This document shows positions 11,103 to 23,106 of a stretch of DNA of 64,000 bases, piece by piece (positions within the stretch are counted from its first letter, which is position 1; each line of letters opens with the position of its first letter). Source of the stretch: Seiridium cupressi (lineage: Eukaryota; Ascomycota; Sordariomycetes; Amphisphaeriales; Sporocadaceae); assembly GCA_036674765.1 (NCBI GenBank), contig JARVKI010000081.1, positions 140,046 through 204,045 of the forward strand. Reading direction: 5' to 3'. A model generated the notes under the pieces. That model worked only from the letters and a program-made list of their open reading frames with translations. It searched no databases and was not told where the DNA came from. A program made the translations under genes and the position numbers.

Positions 11103-13984
11103 CGTCGCTTTCTCGATGTCTGCCTCCGCGATCCTGGATGACGGCGCCGCGAACTGGCGATTCGCTGGTTCAATCAAGACATGGACAGATGCAACGATAG
11201 GGACGAACTGGTTAAGAGGCAAACGAAAGCAGCTCGAAACAAAACATGGTCAACCCCAGGCTTTTGCGGAGAGCCAGGGTATCTACCTGAAATTGCTCAG
11301 CATGGGGTCAAAGCCCCCCGCGTCTATAGCGGCAAAGGAGCCGTCAAGCGACGGCATGATCCTTCGATTGTCCACGAACCCATCCCATCTCCAGGCCGGG
11401 CTTCCTGAACGAGAGATTAGGAACGCTCCCGCAGCTGAGGAGTATGCAACTCTGCGTTTGCCAGGAGATCCTAGCGACTGTTGAGTGCCAGATTGAGGCA
11501 TTCGGCCGGATGCTCACAGAGCCGTGCATGGCGCATGCACTGCTGTCCAATCGCGGATGGCGGGCACTGCATGCGAGATCCATATACCCCCCGGCTTCCA
11601 AGTTCTAGAAATAATCCGACCTTCCAGCGACCTTGCACACTATCTCATCTCAAACCACCAGCCCTACTCGATCTTTTCTCCTAGTTCGCCCCGCCAGAGA
11701 GGCCTAACGGGTCAATCCGCCTTAAGCGCTGCACTACCGTAGCCTAGCTGAGGCTAAACAGTGGCACTTGATCGCTTTTCTCGAGGCTTTTCGACACTTC
11801 AAAGCGTACATGATACAGGCTTGATGTCAAAGCGTAACCTCGTGCTGGTGTGAAGGTGTTTGGATGAAAAGTTGCATATGCAGGAGCAGCGCGTGGCTCA
11901 AAACTAGTAGGTAGCGGCGGCAGCATGGTCCAGTGCAACCTTTCCCGCCTAGGTAACCCATAGCTCCGCGTCTTCATGGCTCTACTAAATATGAAACAAC
12001 GGCTATCGCGCGATATTTTGAGATTACATATAACTATGTTGTTGTACCATGTCAGCGATAGGAACCTTCGGCACCACCGATCGTCCAAGACAAAATCTAA
12101 GTGTCTAGTGATGAGATGATAAAATAAGTGTGTTTAAGACAAATTGGGCGGGTGCATTCGTGTCAAAGCGGAAAATACTGGGTGTGGCAGGCCCATGAAT
12201 GTAGTGCACTGTTAGTAATTTACTGTACCTTATGTTTATATTTTACAGTGCAGAAATGTCGAGACTTGAGCTACCATCGAAATGAGTCGGACTGAATATT
12301 TAGATTCTTCTCCACGCCAGTCAGCATCTTCGAGAGTTCACAGGGCAGCGTCACTGATTTGCACGTGTCGGTACCAGTAGGCAAATCAATAAGTCTGGGT
12401 TCTGCTAGCTACGGCGACGTATTTCCAAGTCAAACACACTTTCTATAGCACGACCGCTAAGGCGGCAACGACACATCCTCAAGACTTGGCGCGGAACTGC
12501 CGGAGTCGGTAGTAGAGCAAAATAGTTTCATGTGCATTCGCCAGGCGCTTTGATAGATCCCTGGAGCCAATCGTCGAGAAATTGAGGATAAGCGCCCAAC
12601 CACTTGCTAGAAATAGACGGACTCCCTGTTCGCCTCTGCACGGTGCTGTAGCAAGACTCACGGGATCTCTAATACAAACGTCAGGCTACACTTGAAGAAC
12701 TCGACTGAAGTCCTTGGGCTGAACGAATTGCCAAGAATACATACTCCAGATGTGCTCGAATCCTACTAGGCTTCTCGACCTGGACGCATGCATTTTCGGC
12801 TAACCCAACGTCCGATGCGACACAATGTGTGAGTATCCCGAGCGTCATTCGGCGACCAATCGATATTTTTAACGCTGCCATATTGCAGCGCTCTTGCTTC
12901 CGCCCTACCAGAGAAGGACTTCTATTATAACACCGTAGCCTACGACGATCGGGTCCAAGTTAATTGTTCTGTTGATACTTTACTGCACTGCAGCCGTGGT
13001 ACTTCGTTCTTTCCGAAAGCACATATAGTTCTCCCTCACCATCCGAGGTTCAGTGGCTACCTAACCAATGTTCCTTCGGCGTTGGTGATGAAGGACATGT
13101 CCACTTTGAAGGCCCCAGCAACATCCATGATGTTGTTGCATCGACTTTGAGTGCATAAACAGCACGACTTAAAATTACGCTAATAATAGTGCCTCAGTCC
13201 TACCTGGCTCCATATGACAGTCAGTCTATGAGACGTTGAACCGGTAGTGAGTTTATCAGATTTCTAATTTATCCCAACAAATTACTTAGTGCGGTGCCGA
13301 GTTAACAATTGTGGCTTGACCGTGAAGGAGCAGCCGAGCTGGTAGTGTGAGTACCGCTGGTTTCATCACTGAAGTAGTAATCCCTTTCGCTCTGTCACCT
13401 ATGGACGGGCTTGCGCGGAGCCTCGGCCAACTATTTAGCAACAACAGTGCTCTCGTGGCCTCGACGCAAGCCATGATTAAAGATGGCAAAGTCAACAAGG
13501 GCAACGTCATGGCTGGCAGTCTTTGAACTACCCATGCGGAGCGATCCAGAACCTCATTGCAACCTATGGAGCAGAGAGCATTCGAGAGGAATCATTGGGT
13601 TGTCATACTGACCAAGGCTCCCCACGTACCACGCAGCACCTGCATAAGATACCTGGCGTGGCATCATGTATGACGTCGAATTTACTGTCTATGTAGGCGT
13701 GAAATGAAATTGTGGCCATAACAAAATATCCCTTATCGGGGGAAAACCCTCCTCATATGCTTTCGTAAGGTCGACGGTTGAATCATGAATTATTTTTGGT
13801 ATTTGATAAGAGTGTCTACCGCTGCTCCCACCATCGTTTCCCCATATCGCAACGTTCATTACCATTAGCACTGATCATGCTACCCTGAGAACTACACTTC
13901 GAGTTCAATCTCTCTTGGACCATACCTCGGTCTTCCCGAGTGTCCGGTTATTCCAGCCCACTTCAGATTGAATCTACCTGATCT
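11103..13984. other. Intergenic, 2.9 kb, no confident gene
   Basis: No known family is readable. A coding-like stretch at about 13350-13530 (plus strand) ends in a stop, is preceded by in-frame stops at its 5' side, and may be a gene relic of unknown origin. The rest is short random frames. Confidence 0.4.
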
Positions 13985-16971
13985 TTATCGGATGATGTCT
14001 CCTTCCTTGTCAATGCCCTCGGCCATCTCAATGATGTCACTTCCGCCGAGAACACCTGGTTCGGTAGCCGCTGCCGACTTCCCGCGCCCTATGCCCCAAA
14101 TTTCATGAAACTTGATGGTATTATCACTGGCTGCGACGATCAAACAGCCCTCTCCATTGACTTTTCTTCGTCGCCGAGACCTGTTTGTTCTGCCAATTAT
14201 GTTTCCTTCTGGGGGGATTCTTGATGAGGCCCCATCGGGAGAAGTCTCAGAGAAGTCCTGGGCGTCAGATGCCCTTGGTACCGAAAGTTCGTTCGGCCCC
14301 CCCGGGTATGGAATAGCGAAAAGGGCTCGGTGGTTGCCGTCCCACTTTACACTTCCGACCATCTGACACTCCGGCCAGCTGAAGACGGCGATTCGAATAT
14401 TGTGATCTGGTTGAGCATAACCAAATGTAGCCGCAATCTCACGACGAGCCGTACTCCAGACGAGGCTCGTGACTTGAGCACTGACAGCTATAGTCGCTAG
14501 CGCTGCACCAGACGTTGTATGGAAGAAATGAATCATCCTGTCATTGGATCCACCACCAGTAGCCAGGAGATGTGGACGCCAGGGGCAAAAGGCGATGGCC
14601 TTCACGGCAGCGAGATGACACCATGTCTGTAAAGCGTCTGAAGCACTCCAAGTCTTGACGGAAGGAGCAAGGGGCGTTGGAGGGACCTCGGGGTTTACGA
14701 CATTTTGATCGTCGGCAGAGAGCGTGGGGATTCCCGTAGGGCCAAAGTGCTCTGGGAAGATTGTGTAATCCGGCAACCAGTCCGCCCATGAGACAGCCGA
14801 TCCTGACCCTGGATGACTCGGGACAAACACAGCTGCTGAAGGGTCAAGAGGAGTTTTGCAGTCGGTCTGCAGCACCCTTTGCAAGATCGTTGGTAAGTGT
14901 TGATCCGCACTCGAAGAAGTCGAAGCTTGCGACTCAGACATCACTGACGACTCAACTTTCACGTCCTCAGCTGCGGCTTCGGTTCCTAGGATCTTTTCAA
15001 CTCCAAATAAGCAGCACTGGTTGTCGTTGCCTCCGGTGGCAAATAGTTCACCATCATGCGACCAGGCAAGGCCACAGATCTGCTGTGTGTGAACGGTGAT
15101 ACGGGCTAGCAATGTCAGAGCTCCGGGCCAAGTATCCCGGGCAACCTCCCAACCGCCAGGCCACTCAACGGAGTAGTAATAAACATCACCGCCCTCTTCT
15201 CCGACCAAGAGATCTTCTGTCTCGACAGGCACACCTGGGTTGTATGGATTTAGTGATGGCCGGGTGGTAGTAACCGGACGCCACTTCAGACAGGCGATGG
15301 GGTGTGGATGATGAGCCTCGAATCGTGGAAGCAGGCTGTCGAAAAGAGAGAGAAGACCTAAATAGCCGCTTGAGCGTCCAAACGCTAAAACTGACTTGCC
15401 ACCGTCATCGGATGAGAATGCTACAGACGTCAACCAAGACCTGTCCTTAGCCCCTGTGTTGAGCAGGGAGACGCCAGTAGACTCCGACCATCCGTACAAA
15501 AGGCTCCCGAGGCCGATAGCGAGGACATTGCAGGTCGAAGAGTAAGCCATAATGGAGCAATAGAAGTCATCTCTGATTCCAGGAGCATCGAGAATCCTTG
15601 GCGTGATTAGTCTACGTTGTGAGACACGACAGTAAAGGTGCTTACTTGAAAGGGGCGCTTGGAAGAATCCGCTCTGACTTTTTGCGCTCCACTATATGAT
15701 CAGTCAGAAAGCTCAGTCGAACGACAGCATGCCAAAAGACATACCGAGACGATGCTTGTCATTTGACCACTCCGTACCGGTCCATGTCGTTTTGGCGGTA
15801 TGGAGTGTTGGTCGAGATCTGGGTTTGCCGCTACAGCGAGGGAACGTCGAATATCCATCATAGTCGAGGACGCGCTGGACGCGATCTATGTCCAATGCCT
15901 GAGCAAGTCTTCCTTCGTGCTTTTCTTGATGTTCTTCAGACTTGGGTCTCGTTGTTGTGAAAGGCATTGTGTAGAGAGGCGCATTGGTCCCGCTTCCCAG
16001 ATATCGGCCTCGCCCATCATCGACTGCCAGCGACCCGGGTGCAATACCACCAACAGACCAAACGGCACCTATGCTGACCTGACACGTGGATTAGCATCCA
16101 TGGTTCAGGCTACGTTCATGGCTCTAATTTATGGTAAACTCGAGCACACTTACTTGGCGCTCCGTCGAGCTCAGCGTCATGGCATTGCGGGGAATGATCC
16201 CGACCGTCGTCCCTACAGCCGTCAATGTCAGGAGCTATGGGGTTATGTGTCCAGCTCACCTGCTCGTCTGCCACTCCCGTCTGATCGTGATGCTTGGTGG
16301 CTAGTATTATCAGGCGCAGAGCGTAGCGGCCTGAAGCAGAACGGGTCTGGTGTTGCATCGCCATGACGGAGTATTCGCTCAGATGTAGACAGCCGATGCG
16401 GGTCTTTCGCCGTTCGAAAGCGATTATGAAGGGGCCCAGAAGTTTCGCGGCTGGGTATGAATCGATCAGACGGCCTTGGCGATCTTCCCCGACTGGAAGA
16501 AGTGCCATCTATGGGTACTGGTCGCTGCCGACGACGGTGGACTTCGGAGTCTGACCAGAAAGATGTGAGCGTATCAGGACGGAGGCTTTTCACTCGAGGA
16601 TCGGTTGCAGGGGTCCTTGGGATCGATTGCCAGGAAGTGGCCGGTTGTCGTGGATTTGCAGTGCTCTGCGATTCCTCATCATTCGAAGTACTTGAAGACG
16701 ACCAGGTTCCATCAAGGTAAACATCGGCCGGCACCAGGCGGCTGTTCTTGAGACCACCAAGCCGATGAAAAGATATACATCTGACAGGACCCGCATACAC
16801 AAGCGACAGTGCATTATCCGGATTGGATGGGTCGGCTTTGATTGGTATCTCAAGTCGAAGTTGGGGTCTGTTCTTGCGGATTGACGTCTCCGGCCGAGGA
16901 TCCTGCTGGCTAGCTAATGTGTTTGATGTGGAAGTTGATAGTGTATTACTTCGCCCGCGGGAGTCTTCCAT
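13985..16971 (-). CDS. AMA1: Meiotic APC/C activator, AMA1-type Cdc20/Fizzy family WD40 protein
   Basis: Substrate-recruiting activator of the anaphase-promoting complex, Cdc20/Cdh1 superfamily, closest in layout to the meiosis-specific AMA1/Mfr1 branch. Five exons on the minus strand (16971-16260, 16212-16154, 16078-15745, 15691-15646, 15596-13985) give 920 aa. Introns are 47, 75, 53 and 49 bases. A C-box, DRFIPSR, sits at residues 169-175 and is followed by an LRHGDATPDPFCFR segment. The conserved lead into the propeller reads ILPSAPFKILDAPGIRDDFY across the last intron. Seven WD-type blades follow, with a large disordered insertion between blades. The protein ends in Ile-Arg, the IR tail that docks on APC/C TPR subunits. 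The N-terminal 160 residues are Ser/Pro-rich and disordered. The AMA1 versus Cdh1 choice rests on recall of sequence style. Confidence 0.85.
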
Positions 16972-17493
16972 AGTGAATCGATGGTCTAGTGATAATAAAC
17001 AGCGAAATGAAAGAACGAAAACTACATGTATGGAATAGTGATTGGTGGGCTGTGATATAATGCACAGAATGAGATGACTTCAGCCGATGACGGGAATCAG
17101 CCAGTCCCATCTGCGCCCAAAACAGTACGGAGTAGTGAGCAAGAGAGAAGAAGGAAGAAGGATAACATAGTAGAAGGAACCAACAGGGTTTGGAGGAGTG
17201 GACGACCGTTGAGAAGACTGCTCTATTCCCAGGAAACGACGTTGGGAGGGCATGACTTCATTCGCGTCCTCACTGTTTGAGTATGGAAGGAGCAGTCCCG
17301 TCATTATTTAGCAGGCAGCTTCACTTGCGCTACCTTCTCAGAAGCGACATCTAGTCTTATGAACAAAACTACGTGTGTTTCAGAGTTCAAAGTTGGCTAG
17401 TCTATGCACAGCTCGACGCCTGCAGCATGTAGACGCCTCAGCGGATCAAGCACAGCTCAGAAAAGGGGTTAGTAAAACATGGTCCTGCAGTCT
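16972..17493. other. Intergenic between AMA1-like gene and BET4
   Basis: Contains a purine-rich AAGAAGG tract around 17145-17165. It should hold the promoter of the AMA1-like gene and the 3' end of BET4. No gene is seen. Confidence 0.4.
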
Positions 17494-18900
17494 TTATAAT
17501 GTCTGCTCGACCTCTGCCCATCTGCCGTTCCGCAAGGGGTCAAGTTGCTTCAGTTTGGTGATCCAAGTCGTAATTTCATCATGTGACACCTGGTCTCCAG
17601 CAGCTGCTCCTGTGACGCCCTGCAATGCCTCAAGTGCCACGCTATATTCGAGCAGCGCCTCATAGATCCATTTCACGTCAAGGTAGTCTTCCAGGAGGTC
17701 TTTGATCTCCTCGATTTCCTTCTCCACATAAGCCACCCGCTCCTCGAGAGTCAAGTTCGGCGCCATGGTGGGCCTTCCAGCAGATTCGAGTAGGTGTGAC
17801 ATGAGAAACTGGTGGTAGTACCATAGACTTTGGTCCTCAGGCCCTACATTGAGTCCTTCTCTTGCGAGCTCCAGCTCCGATTCCAGGAACTGCTTGCGCG
17901 CCTTGTCATCAGCACCACGCTCCTCCAGAATCCGCATTACCAACTGGCTCCGTCGATGCCAAGCAGAGAAATTGCTGAGGTCGTTATTTATCATCGTGGT
18001 TGTGTAAGCGAACTCGCTCTCGGCCATGCTCGTTCCTCCCAGTCTCTCGCTTTCGAGCGTTGTGACTACTTTCCGTCGATAGCTCCAGGCATGAAAGTTG
18101 CGTCGGTCCTTAGTTAGCATCTTGGAGACCAGTCCCAGCTCTGCAGCCCAGACATCCCTGGCTGTGGAAAGCGGGAGATGTGATATGCAGAGGTGTAATA
18201 TGTAGGATCGGTGGTTCCAGATCCAGTAGCATTTCGGGAACTCCAGCAGAAGCGGGATGGTGAATTGTAGCTCCGACTGCAGGGCTGCTGTTTCATTTTT
18301 AATGATCTTTTCCTCCTCCTCCTGGGCCACTGTCGTCTGCACTCGCGACGCAATCGCATTCTCGGGCTCAGGTGTTGAGCCAATCTGCCCACTCCTCGTA
18401 GCTGTTTGGGACTTTGGGTCTCGCTGGGTCGCATCCGAGGAAGACGGCGAGGAGTCGTCTGAAGGCGGTTTCGTAGTGTCGCTCGCTAAAGTACTCGGCG
18501 ACGCCTTCGAGGGCCATGACCCAGCCGACCGTTTGGACAATGAGCCAGATATTAGACAACGTCGACGGACGTTCCATACTGTATAGTATTCGGGGTTGAG
18601 CCGGAGGAGTTTCGTGGTGAGGTCGAACAGGGCAGGGTCGCGGTAGTTCTGCTGTCTTGTCTGGCAAGGGTCAGCCGCGTGCGAGGTCTGATGCGAGGCC
18701 TGATGCGAGGCCAGTGCATACCTGCTCGCGAATCTGGTCCTCCAAGCTGCGGTATCTCTTGATCTTCTCCAGGTCCTGCAGGCGTTGCTCCTCGGTGCGC
18801 TTTCGGATTGCTCGGGCTATGCCATGCGAGCCTGCAGACTTGCCCAGCAGGTCAGTGTTGTTTTGCGCCGAACGTGGAGTGACACCAAACTTACAGACAT
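17494..18900 (-). CDS. BET4: Rab geranylgeranyltransferase (GGTase II) alpha subunit
   Basis: Alpha subunit of the enzyme that, with the beta subunit Bet2 and Rab escort protein, attaches geranylgeranyl groups to C-terminal cysteines of Rab GTPases. Exons on the minus strand are 18900-18895, 18838-18722 and 18660-17494, giving 429 aa. The prenyltransferase alpha repeats are clear: NPEYYTVWNVRRR, CYWIWNHRSYIL, NFHAWSYRRKVV, NFSAWHRRSQL and a QSLWYYHQFL motif. Between repeats 1 and 2 lies a Ser/Thr/Pro-rich insertion of about 60 residues (roughly 85-145), probably a disordered loop. The first exon carries only two codons and its intron needs an AAG acceptor. This is the only arrangement that keeps the conserved SHGIARA start in frame, so the extreme N-terminus is tentative. 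The second intron carries an 11-bp tandem repeat. Confidence 0.9.
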
Positions 18901-20162
18901 GTCTGAAGTTGTATAGATTGCGAATGGCCAGGGGAATGGTGATGTGAAACTGTGGTCAGCCTCTGCTTTGACCTTCAGGTACAAAGTAGCGGGCTGTGGG
19001 GTGCTAAGCTCCTTGAAAGCGGGGCAATTTGTAGCTGCCTAAGTGATGTCGCGCGTCCACGGGCGCGCATCGAACTACGGGTAACAGGGGTAATGTAGTA
19101 TCGATAAGAACTATACGAGCCCGCAGGGGAACGCTGAACTCCTTTGCGTCCGGCTATGTGGGAACCCCAGTCGATATTCAGCAGCAACGAAATCGACCAA
19201 GAAGATGACCCATCGATATCACATGCTCGAGATGGCAAGGGAAGCACAGTGCAACCGTTGTAAGCTGCTTGAGCTACTCCAACATCGGCAAAAGAACTCG
19301 TTACATCATGCCGAGCACACCGACGGGCATGCGGGATCTTAAGTCGTCCCGAATTCTGTTCTCTTTGGTATCCCTGTCGGAGACATTTCCTCATGTTAGC
19401 CGCTCTGCCTCAAATCAGCATTTCCCTGAACAGTATAGTACTATCCCCATTATCATGCTGAACGATAGATTCTGCGTTATGAAAAGACTGGGATGAAGAA
19501 CTTCCAACTGTAAGACTTCTCGCCTAAGCTACGACCAGAGGGATGCGCTAAAGGATTTCCGGCGAGGAATCGGGTATCTAGAGAATATCATCGCAATGTA
19601 AAGACTGCTGCCATACTCTGTAGTCACATCATCGTCGATAGTGTCACGTCAAAATATCCTGTCCTATCTGATGTGGTCGAATCCCGTCATTCCTGGACCA
19701 ATTTAAGTTCGTTGCTGCCGATTAACAATTCGGTTTTCGTCATTCTTAGATCACAATTTTGTTGTCGTTGTCAGATCATGCTTCGGTTCTCGTCGTTTTC
19801 AAATAGCAACCTAAGGCCGGAGAGATTTCATCGGGAAAACATGTATCCAGCGTTTGTAAGCTTCTGGAGTTGCGCCAACCAACCAGCCAAATAACGTCAT
19901 GCCGTTTTCATCCACCACCAAAGCTATTATAACCACACCTTACCAATCTTCACTCCCATAACCTTAGAAACAAACAGTCGCCCATAAACCCACCATCGCT
20001 ACGAAGTACACAAGCTCATCGCCATCCAGGTATAAATCCAAGCTGCTCCTGTAGCCGGCGCAAGTCAACTGTTCACCCAGGACATCATCACCCCGCATAC
20101 ATCGCTTACATCACTTACACCACTTCACTAGTTAGATCAAACACCTCGGTTACCACGTCAAA
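18901..20162. other. Intergenic; divergent promoters of BET4 and MDR gene
   Basis: No gene recognised. Towards the right it becomes pyrimidine-rich (CACCATCG, CATCACTTACACC repeats), typical of strongly expressed fungal promoters. Confidence 0.4.
20031..20037 (+). promoter_or_regulatory. TATA-like element upstream of the MDR gene
   Basis: TATAAAT lies 126 bases before the ATG, followed by a long CT-rich leader with CATCAC-type repeats. The layout fits a well-expressed fungal gene. Confidence 0.35.
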
Positions 20163-21275
20163 ATGTCCACCATGAAAGCACTCGTCACCATTGAGGGCCA
20201 CAAGGCCGCCGTCAAGGAAGTGCCCATCCCTGTACCCGGTGAAGGCGAAATCCTCGTCAAGGTGCACTACGCCGCCCAGAACCCCACTGACTGGAAGGCC
20301 GTCGCTGCTGCGACCCCGGGCAAAGTCGTGGGGTGCGACTTTGCAGGAACAGTGTACAATGCCAACGGCTCATCGTGGCGCGAGGGTCAGCGTGTCTCCG
20401 GCTTCGTCCAGGGCACGACCAATCGCGGTGCTTTTGCTGAATGCGTTGTCATTGAGGCATCGCTTGTGTACCCCGTCCCCGACAGCGTGAGCTACCAGGA
20501 CGCAGCCGTGATCCCACTCGCGTTCGCCACGGCCGCACAAGCTCTATTCCAGCGTCTCAGTCTCCCAGAACCCAGCAAGCCGGCCAAATCTGCCTTCCCC
20601 GTACTCATCAACGGTGGCACCTCGTCAGTAGGCAAATACGCCGTCCAGCTTGCAAAGCGTGCCGGTCTTTACGTCATTGCCACTGCATCCAAGAAGAACC
20701 ACGACCTTGTCACAGCCCTCGGTGCCGATGCTGTCATTGACTACAAGGATGCCGACTGGCCGGAGCATGTTCGCAAACTGAGCCATGACAACTTGCAGCA
20801 TGCATTCGACTGCATTTCGGAAAAGGAGACCACGGGACAAGTCATCAAGGCCTTCTCGCCCACCAAGGGTGGCCATGTGGTCTGCATTTTGCCTCGCAAG
20901 AGCAAGGAATACGGAGACGAGTTTAGCAAGGTTAAGATCGAGAGCACCATTGTTTACACCGTCTTTGCGGTCCCATTGACCGGGGCCTATGGTATATTCG
21001 ATAATGCCGGTGAGTCCACAACGCAAGATAAAGCTTTCTACGAGAATTATCTTAATCGTCTTCCAGATAAGCCAACCCGGCAGGACAAGGCTTTCTGGGA
21101 GAAATATCTCAGTCAGCTGCCCGAGTTCTTGGAGAAGGGTACAATCAAACCCAACCGTGTGAAGGAGCTTGGTGGCCTGGACTCCATATTGGAGGGCTTC
21201 AAGTATCAGGCGGAGGGTAAGCTTAGTGCTGAGAAGTTGGTATACAAGATTGCTCCAAGTCAGGCAGCTCTATGA
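20163..21275 (+). CDS. Zinc-type MDR alcohol dehydrogenase / enoyl reductase-like oxidoreductase
   Basis: Medium-chain dehydrogenase/reductase that uses NAD(P)H, of the group related to trans-acting enoyl reductases and quinone reductases. The reading frame is open for 370 aa. The GroES-like domain (about 10-120) has GEILVKVHYAAQNPTDWK and VVGCDFAGTV. The Rossmann domain (about 145-290) has INGGTSSVGKYAVQLAK, and the tail is VKELGGLDSILEGF. The catalytic and structural zinc cysteines of classical ADH are missing, as usual in this subgroup. Residues 283-301 repeat almost exactly in 302-320. The first 57-base unit (21010-21066) starts GTGAGT and ends TTCCAG, so it may be an in-frame intron. The spliced protein would be 351 aa and closer to usual family length. 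It is divergent from BET4. Confidence 0.9.
   Translation: MSTMKALVTIEGHKAAVKEVPIPVPGEGEILVKVHYAAQNPTDWKAVAAATPGKVVGCDFAGTVYNANGSSWREGQRVSGFVQGTTNRGAFAECVVIEASLVYPVPDSVSYQDAAVIPLAFATAAQALFQRLSLPEPSKPAKSAFPVLINGGTSSVGKYAVQLAKRAGLYVIATASKKNHDLVTALGADAVIDYKDADWPEHVRKLSHDNLQHAFDCISEKETTGQVIKAFSPTKGGHVVCILPRKSKEYGDEFSKVKIESTIVYTVFAVPLTGAYGIFDNAGESTTQDKAFYENYLNRLPDKPTRQDKAFWEKYLSQLPEFLEKGTIKPNRVKELGGLDSILEGFKYQAEGKLSAEKLVYKIAPSQAAL
21010..21122 (+). repeat. 57-bp tandem duplication with intron-like ends
   Basis: Copy 1 is 21010-21066 and copy 2 starts at 21067. By direct alignment 38 of 57 positions match. Both encode the pattern QDKAFxExYLxxLP. Copy 1 is more AT-rich and is bounded by GTGAGT and TTCCAG. 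Confidence 0.8.
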
Positions 21276-21475
21276 GGACATTACCAAAGGTGATCACATG
21301 TCCATCAATGACTTTGAGTCGGCGTAGTACCACAGCGCAAGGAATACTCATGAATGGACGAACGAACGATTAAAAGTGCAATGAATTACATGCAGACACT
21401 GCGCTGAAATCTTTGCAGCTATATGTGGCATCATATGTGGCATTGGAAAAGATTCATTGGAAAGGCCGAAAGCCC

Positions 21476-23106
21476 TCATGAGGTACTACTCGCAGCACAT
21501 TTTATCTTGACTAGACTGGCATTCTCCCCGACCAGCCCGTCAAAATAGCCAAGTAGGGTTTCCACAGGCAACAAGTCCAGCAATCCGAGACTCGGGTTGC
21601 TTGACCTCAAGGGCTGCCCGCTGAAAAGCACCCGCACATAAAGACCACTTTCGCTTCCAGCCGCCGTGCTGCGAGCACCTCTTCTCCTAGTTATAGTAGT
21701 CGAGTTTCCGGTCTTTCCCCACACCTCGAAAACAACCTCGCTTCCCATACCCGGCCAGACCATCTGTTCGATCTGCAAGATACTGAGCAGTCGACTCACG
21801 CTACCATCGTGTGCAATGTTATGCCAGTAGGTCACCTCGCTCTCTCCATTCGCCACTGCTCTCAGATGCGCAGCCAGCTCGGCGATCCACACACCGTACG
21901 TGCTGACACTAGCGGCGAGGGAATCCTTTGCGTCACGGTAGATCTGGCTATACTCCCACTGCCCTAGCCTGTATACAGCGTTTGTCTGCTCCTGAGTGAT
22001 GCACTCTCCCGTCGTGGCGTTGCAAGGCAATGGCTTTCCGTGGCATTGTCTAGCGGAAAGATTATCATAATAATGATCGAACCAAGTATGGAAGCCCGAG
22101 TCCGAAGCAGGCACACCAGACACAGCATCCAGTGCCGCATACAGATCTACGGCCCTAGTGAGATGGTCGGCCCAGGCCGGATTTGAGGAAGATTTGATGC
22201 TATCGAATAAGTCGCTACCAGCCGTGCACGTGTATGTGGGCTCGAGAGAGTCGATACTGCTCGCTTGAACGAGTAGAGGAATATCTTGCGATGATGCTCC
22301 CCACATGCCTGCGAGCAGCATGCCAGCGACTTGCGAAGTGATCTGGTTGTTCGTCACGCGGTACTTGATCTTGCCCCCCCAATCTTCCACCTTGTCTGGC
22401 AGGAAACCAAGAAGGTCGTGATACACTCCGTATAAATCAGCACCGTGAGTCCAACTGTCATCGAGTCCATCGGCGGTGATTTGAGGGAATTGGCAGGAGC
22501 CGATCCATCCAGATGGTACGAACGGGTTTATGGATGAGTTGAATCCATCCCAGTAACCATGTGCCGAAGCACCCTTGCCGCTGCCAGCAGGTAGGCGCTG
22601 ACCGTAGTAATACAGTCCTTGATCATCGCAGTCCCAATGATAAGGTTCCACAGGGAATGCATTGTCCGCGTAGGGTGTGCGCTTGTGGTGCCGGTGGACC
22701 TAAACTGAGTTGGCAGCTCTTCACATGACGGGCAACTTCACGCCAGACTCACCACTTCCACATATTTCAACGAGTATTCATCACTTGGTTTCACGTACTC
22801 CGTCTTCCGCGCATGTGGCATGTTGCACCAGTTGTACGTGCCATATTCTCCAGCTGGCGTCTCTGAAGTGTTGAAGATGAACCCATATACGCCATCACTA
22901 TTAAAGGCTGCTGTGATGTTGTTGACGTCAGTGTTGGCCGGAGCGTACCAATCCAGGTCCACAGCAGCATGCGCTGCGGCTGGGAGCAGCGTAGCTAGGA
23001 AACCCAATGGGTGCGAAAACATGGTCGGCTGTATAACGAAGGCGAGGAGCCAGATGAAGCAGAGAAGCATTGCCAGCTTATAAGCCCACTGATACATCGG
23101 AGCCAT
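21476..23106 (-). CDS. Histidine acid phosphatase (clade 2 histidine phosphatase), secreted or membrane-anchored
   Basis: Phosphomonoesterase of the histidine phosphatase superfamily, branch 2 (acid phosphatase/phytase-like). Two exons, 23106-22753 and 22699-21476, with a 53-base intron, give 525 aa. The catalytic RHxxR motif is R121-H122-H123-K124-R125, directly after the intron. The proton-donor HD pair is H415-D416 in an IAHDGSVS segment, and an EQMVWPGMGSEVVFE segment follows. Many cysteines and N-glycosylation sequons fit an extracytoplasmic protein. The first ATG gives a long hydrophobic leader (residues 8-47). An internal ATG at 23022 would give a textbook 19-residue signal peptide ending in an AHA motif, so either a type II anchor or a secreted form is possible. 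Phytase activity is not implied. Confidence 0.88.

Noticed and set aside
21010..21083. Alternative 74-base intron from GTGAGT to CGGCAG in the MDR gene
   Set aside because: It would shift the frame out of the conserved DKAFWEKY segment, whereas the 57-base version keeps it.
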